Source: Dinoroseobacter sp.
GTDB taxonomy: Bacteria > Pseudomonadota > Alphaproteobacteria > Rhodobacterales > Rhodobacteraceae
Reading direction: 5' to 3'
Length of the DNA: 64,000 bases
Assembly (NCBI GenBank): GCA_030066795.1
Contig: JASJAW010000001.1
Span: 272,159-336,158, forward strand
Shown: one piece after another, positions 59,830 through 64,000 of the stretch
Position numbering within the stretch: the stretch's first letter is position 1
How the letters are laid out: each line of letters starts with the position of its first letter
Made by a program: the position numbers and the translations under genes
The notes under the pieces: model-generated
The model's database searches: none
What the model was told of the DNA's origin: nothing
The model's input: the letters and a program-made list of their open reading frames with translations, nothing else

Positions 59830-62040
59830 CTAGCCGTTAGGCACCTCGAGAACGATGTTGCGGGTGCCTTTGGTGTATCGCAGCGACGCTTCTCCAATTG
59901 CGGAGACACGGCCTCCGTCGAGGCGATCGCCAACCTGTAGCTTAAGGTATCGTCCCGCCGGTGTGCGTACCAGGGCGCGTCGGTCTTCGCTGGTTCCGTA
60001 GACACCGATCAGGTTCAGCTGGTCCAGTCGCATGGCGTTCTCGAGCGTCGCTTGCCGGGCCACGGATGCGGTGGTCGGCAGCGCCGGCGCAGCCTGCGGG
60101 GTAGGCGCAACCGAAGCAACAGACGCCGTGGAAGCGGCGGAAGACGCGCGGTTCTGCTGCTGGCTGTCTCGCGCCTGTGCGGCGCGTATCTCAGCGACGA
60201 TCGTGGTAATCTGATCAGGACGCGGACGCGGCGCCGGTGCGCGTGCAACTGCCAGCGCACTTGGCGCCTGTTCCACTGAGGCGAGCGCCTCCTGCTGCGC
60301 GGACGCCGGGCGCGGACGCGGGCCAAGCGCAGCCAACTCTGAGCGTGTGCGACCGTCAAGTTCCGCGCGTTCAACCAACTCTGCCGCGTTGGTGGGCCGC
60401 GGGGCGGGACGCAACTGCGCCAAGGCATCCAAATCGGTTGTGGGCAGAGCGTTGAACGGGCGTGAACGCGGTCTGATTTCTCCAGCCCCTTCAAAAATCA
60501 TCACACCGTCAGGGCTAAGTGCTCCCTCAGGTACGGCAACCACGCGCCCGTCTTCATCCAGATCGAACACCAGACCGGGTGCAAAGGGTGGCAGCGGGGT
60601 TTCGAACAGCCCGTCGCGCCCCTCTTCGTAGAATGGCAGCGCCAATGCATCATCGATGTCGATTTCCGCATCGAGAGAGGCGACATACAAGCCGTCTAAT
60701 CCGGCTTCGCCGGACACCAAGGGTTGTTCCGGGCTGCGCTGCCAGATGCCGGTCACTGCATAGAATGTCTCGGTTTCCAGCAGACCAGGGCCCGCACCTG
60801 CTATTGGGGCTGGGGCCAGCGCCTCTGGCGATGTTGTTGGCCCCGCCACAATGGATTGCCCGGTGCTACTTGGAACCGCCTCCGCGCCTTCAGCGATCTC
60901 TTCTGGCAAGGGGGCCTGTTCGAACGCGGTCAGTCTGTTGGGCTGTGGCGAGACGAGCGAACTGTCCATCTCAGGCATGACAAGCGGAGCTATGGCAGTT
61001 TCTATCGGAGCTGGCTCAGCGTCAGAAAGCGCGGGCTCTCTGGTATCCGGTTCAGGTTCGGCCACTTTGGGGGCGGGCGCCGTTTGTTCGATCGGACCTG
61101 TGTCAGGACTTGAAAGCGCAGTCTCAGTCCCAGTGTCCTCGACAGTGCCAGAGACTTCGGACTCTCCGGAATCTTTGGGTCCCAGGACCAGCACGCTGAT
61201 CGCGAACAACGTCAAAACCGCCACTGCCGCAGCAGACACTAGAAGTGCGGTGCGTGCTTTGCCGTCTGAAGTCGCCTTCTCTTTTTTGTCACTCTCTGGG
61301 GGGAGTTTGTCACTCTCTGGGGGGAGAGAAATCCGCTCTACCGGTTGCGGAGTAGGAGGCGCTGGCGGAACCTTGTGCACTGCGGTTTCTTTTTTGGACG
61401 GTTCTGACTCCGGGGGGGTCAGGCGCGCGCCGGCGATCTCATCGTCTCGCTGGCCGGGAACTCCGTCGTGAGCGCCCTTAGCCTCCTCGACTGTGCCGAC
61501 GACCACGACAGGTACTGCATCGCGGTCCAGTATGTCTGGTTTAGACAAAAGTGCGTCTGCGGCCCGTGTCGTGCCGAACATTGGCTCGCCCGCAAACGCA
61601 TCCTTTGGAGGAATTGCTGCGAAGCAAACCGGATTGAACCGATGCGCGACCGCGAAGTCCTCCGCCTCGACCAACGTTTCGCGCGCAACGACAGCAATCT
61701 GCGCAGTGTTACCTGATACCACATAGTCATACGACAATTCATCAAGCGAATAGGGAGTGCGTCCCTCTAAGGCTTCGCGTATCTCCGCCTCATAATCGGG
61801 GCCGGTCGCACCGCCCACATCTATCTGTTCAAACAGGACTTCGGTGTTGGGCAGTATCAGCTTTGTTCGAACAGGCGGCACCTTCGCGTACTTGTCCGCT
61901 TTGGCGCGCAGAGCCGCAAGTTCGGTCTCCACGTCGCCGCTCGCAAGGTCAACCGCGCCGCACGTCAACCAGCCATCATCTGACCGCTGCAGCAGCGTGA
62001 TCCCGTCATGGGTCAGCGAAAGCGCGAATTCCGGTTTCAT
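59830..62040 (-). CDS. Large conserved hypothetical protein, one TM, Pro-rich; C-terminal PilP-like segment
   Basis: MKPEFALSLTHDGITLLQRSDDGWLTCGAVDL...; TM ALLVSAAAVAVLTLFAISVLVLG; C-terminus LNLIGVYGTSEDRRALVRTPAGRYLKLQVGDRLDGGRVSAIGEASLRYTKGTRNIVLEVPNG. Confidence 0.75.
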   Translation of the reverse strand: MKPEFALSLTHDGITLLQRSDDGWLTCGAVDLASGDVETELAALRAKADKYAKVPPVRTKLILPNTEVLFEQIDVGGATGPDYEAEIREALEGRTPYSLDELSYDYVVSGNTAQIAVVARETLVEAEDFAVAHRFNPVCFAAIPPKDAFAGEPMFGTTRAADALLSKPDILDRDAVPVVVVGTVEEAKGAHDGVPGQRDDEIAGARLTPPESEPSKKETAVHKVPPAPPTPQPVERISLPPESDKLPPESDKKEKATSDGKARTALLVSAAAVAVLTLFAISVLVLGPKDSGESEVSGTVEDTGTETALSSPDTGPIEQTAPAPKVAEPEPDTREPALSDAEPAPIETAIAPLVMPEMDSSLVSPQPNRLTAFEQAPLPEEIAEGAEAVPSSTGQSIVAGPTTSPEALAPAPIAGAGPGLLETETFYAVTGIWQRSPEQPLVSGEAGLDGLYVASLDAEIDIDDALALPFYEEGRDGLFETPLPPFAPGLVFDLDEDGRVVAVPEGALSPDGVMIFEGAGEIRPRSRPFNALPTTDLDALAQLRPAPRPTNAAELVERAELDGRTRSELAALGPRPRPASAQQEALASVEQAPSALAVARAPAPRPRPDQITTIVAEIRAAQARDSQQQNRASSAASTASVASVAPTPQAAPALPTTASVARQATLENAMRLDQLNLIGVYGTSEDRRALVRTPAGRYLKLQVGDRLDGGRVSAIGEASLRYTKGTRNIVLEVPNG

Positions 62041-62177
62041 TGCCTGTCCTGCGCCGGCTTGAACACGCCGGCCTCCCTCCGGACAAGTATAAAGCGTTGC
62101 ATGGTGCAGGAAAAGTCTGACGATGGAGTTCACACCGCTGAGCGCTCCCTTGCGCATGCCCAACTTGGAGGCTGAAA

Positions 62178-62888
62178 GTGCCGAACCTATACCGCCTTAT
62201 TCTTCTATGTGCGTCTCTTGTTCTTTGCGGTGTCGCCGCACTTGCGCAGGCGGAGCAGACGGTAGATCCGACGATCGTCGTGACCGGGCAAGGCAGTGTG
62301 ACGGCTGCTCCGGACATTGCCGCTCTCAGACTGGGGGTGACGACACAGGACCAGTCCGCTGCGGAGGCGCTTGCTCAGAACTCAAAACGCATGCAGGCAG
62401 TCATGGATCTTTTTGCTGTGCAGGGGATAGATGCGCGGGATATTCAGACCAGCGATTTTTCGGTCCAGCCGGTTTATGAACGCGATGCCAATGGGGCGCG
62501 TTCCGAAATCATCGGTTACACGGTCCGCAATTTGGTCATGGTTCGCGTGCAGAATCTGGAGTCTCTCGGATCCCTTCTGGATGCTGTCGTATCGGAAGGA
62601 TCCAACACGCTGCAAAGTCTCTCTTTCGGTCTGTCAGACACCGCAGCGCTCGAGACACAAGCGGAAGCCGCCGCGGTGGCTGACGCGGTGATGCGGGCGG
62701 AGGGAATGGCTGCAGCTGCAGGTCTTGCGCTCGGGCCTGTTCAGAGGATCGAAGCCGTTGGCGGCATTGCCCCGCGCCCCCAGATGGAAATGTCGGCGCG
62801 CGCCGCAGATTTCGGTTCAGTGCCTGTCGCTGGCGGAGAACTGACAATCCGTGCGCAGGTTCGCGTGACGATCGCCTTGATCGATTAA
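62178..62888 (+). CDS. SIMPL (DUF541) domain periplasmic protein
   Basis: Signal peptide; IVVTGQGSVTAAPDIAALRLGVTTQDQSAAEALAQNSKRMQAVMDLF. Confidence 0.9.
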   Translation: MPNLYRLILLCASLVLCGVAALAQAEQTVDPTIVVTGQGSVTAAPDIAALRLGVTTQDQSAAEALAQNSKRMQAVMDLFAVQGIDARDIQTSDFSVQPVYERDANGARSEIIGYTVRNLVMVRVQNLESLGSLLDAVVSEGSNTLQSLSFGLSDTAALETQAEAAAVADAVMRAEGMAAAAGLALGPVQRIEAVGGIAPRPQMEMSARAADFGSVPVAGGELTIRAQVRVTIALID

Positions 62889-63346
62889 CGCCTGAGTCCT
62901 TTTTTTCGCTTTTGGCGGGATGCGGGGCGGATCCGGGGGCTGGGTCCGGCCGGTTTTCTGACGGATTTCGGGCTGTTCGGGCGCTGTCCCTGGTTTTTTG
63001 CTGCTCACGAAAGATGTGAAGTGCGCGAGGTGTGTATGCGGTTGTACGCAATCTCTCGTAATGTCACGCAGGCGTGAGAAGCGTGACAGAGCTAAGCCTC
63101 TGATATGGCTTGGAATATTCCCATCCTCTCCGGCTGAGCGCACCACAACCCCGCTCACAGCGCTGTGATGCGCATTTTTGCACAGTGGAGTGGGCCCGAA
63201 TACGCGTTTCTTTCGCCCCCCCGATACCACAAATCTCCCTCATCGGCAGCGACGGACACCCCGCCAGTGCCGCACAAAACCAAAAACCCAACCCGCGGCG
63301 CAACGCACACACAGCCGCAAACGCACATGAGAAAAGGAACACGAAA

Positions 63347-63820
63347 ATGAAACGCACTCTGATCGCCTCCGCCCTGGTCGCAGCCATCGCAGCCCCGGCC
63401 TTCGCAGACAGCCAGCTCGAGAACATCCTCGGCGTGGAGCCCGGCGTCTACACCACCGCAGAGCTCGTCGCCATCAAAGGCAGCTTCGACAGCGACACCG
63501 GCTACTCCTTCCCCGCCCGCGACGGTGCCGTGGTCTCCACCCAGTCCACCGGCGTCTCCGCAAGCCACATCGCGCTGGCCAATGCCGTGGGCGTGAACCC
63601 GGCCGACTACACCACCGCAGAACTGGTGGGCATCAAGGGCTCGTTCGACAGCGACACCGGCTTCAATGTCCCTGAGCGCGGCGGCGTGGTCTCCACGCAG
63701 TCGGTGGGCATCTCCGCGGGCCACGCCCAGCTGGCCGCCGCAGCAGGCGTCGACGCCAACGCGTACTCGGTCGGGGAAATCCTCGCCCTGACCTCACAGC
63801 GTGAAAACGCAGAAGACTAA
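63347..63820 (+). CDS. Secreted protein built from internal repeats, unknown function
   Basis: MKRTLIASALVAAIAAPAFADSQLENILGVEPGVYTTAELVAIKGSFDSDTG... repeated as NAVGVNPADYTTAELVGIKGSFDSDTG...; strong GCC-biased codon usage. Confidence 0.8.
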   Translation: MKRTLIASALVAAIAAPAFADSQLENILGVEPGVYTTAELVAIKGSFDSDTGYSFPARDGAVVSTQSTGVSASHIALANAVGVNPADYTTAELVGIKGSFDSDTGFNVPERGGVVSTQSVGISAGHAQLAAAAGVDANAYSVGEILALTSQRENAED

Positions 63821-64000
63821 GGCTCAGGCCGCATCCCCGCGCCGGCATCCTCCCTGGCTGGCGCGGGACCCCCTCACGGATCCCCTCCCACGACCCACCC
63901 GACACCACGGCTCTCAGACTTCCAGACATCCCCTGAACACAAGAGAGACCCCAAAGGTGCGTCGCGGAACGGCTGGCTCAAGCGGTCAAAAACCAAAGAG

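Overview
This 64 kb window looks like a chromosomal segment of an alphaproteobacterium, most likely Rhodobacteraceae/Roseobacter (inferred from gene content and protein similarity recalled from memory; no search was run). Most of it is dense housekeeping and conserved genes: ppk1 (partial), hdaA-like, AI-2E transporter, proS, MttB-like methyltransferase, aqpZ, lolCD, parE, ppk2, MATE, aatA, sdhE, thyX, csp, thrS, tRNA-His, SUV3-like helicase/S4/fdxA/carD, cobS/cobT, CPA2 antiporter and SIMPL. The strongest specialised locus is a four-gene minus-strand cluster (36533-39076) with the architecture of a bufferin/gig RiPP metallophore operon: a DUF2282 precursor with 4 Cys, a DUF692/MNIO enzyme, a DUF2063 partner and DoxX. 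A GC-rich hairpin lies between precursor and enzyme. Other notable items are a perfect FNR box upstream of two tandem cytochrome c genes, a REP-like double hairpin near 18.0 kb, a 904-aa RTX/glycosidase-like protein with a 111-bp internal duplication in an ORF-poor region downstream of tRNA-His, a repeat-built secreted protein at the right edge, a hairpin sequestering the Shine-Dalgarno of a DUF3047 gene, and several palindromic candidate operators. Function calls are from reading translations, not database searches.
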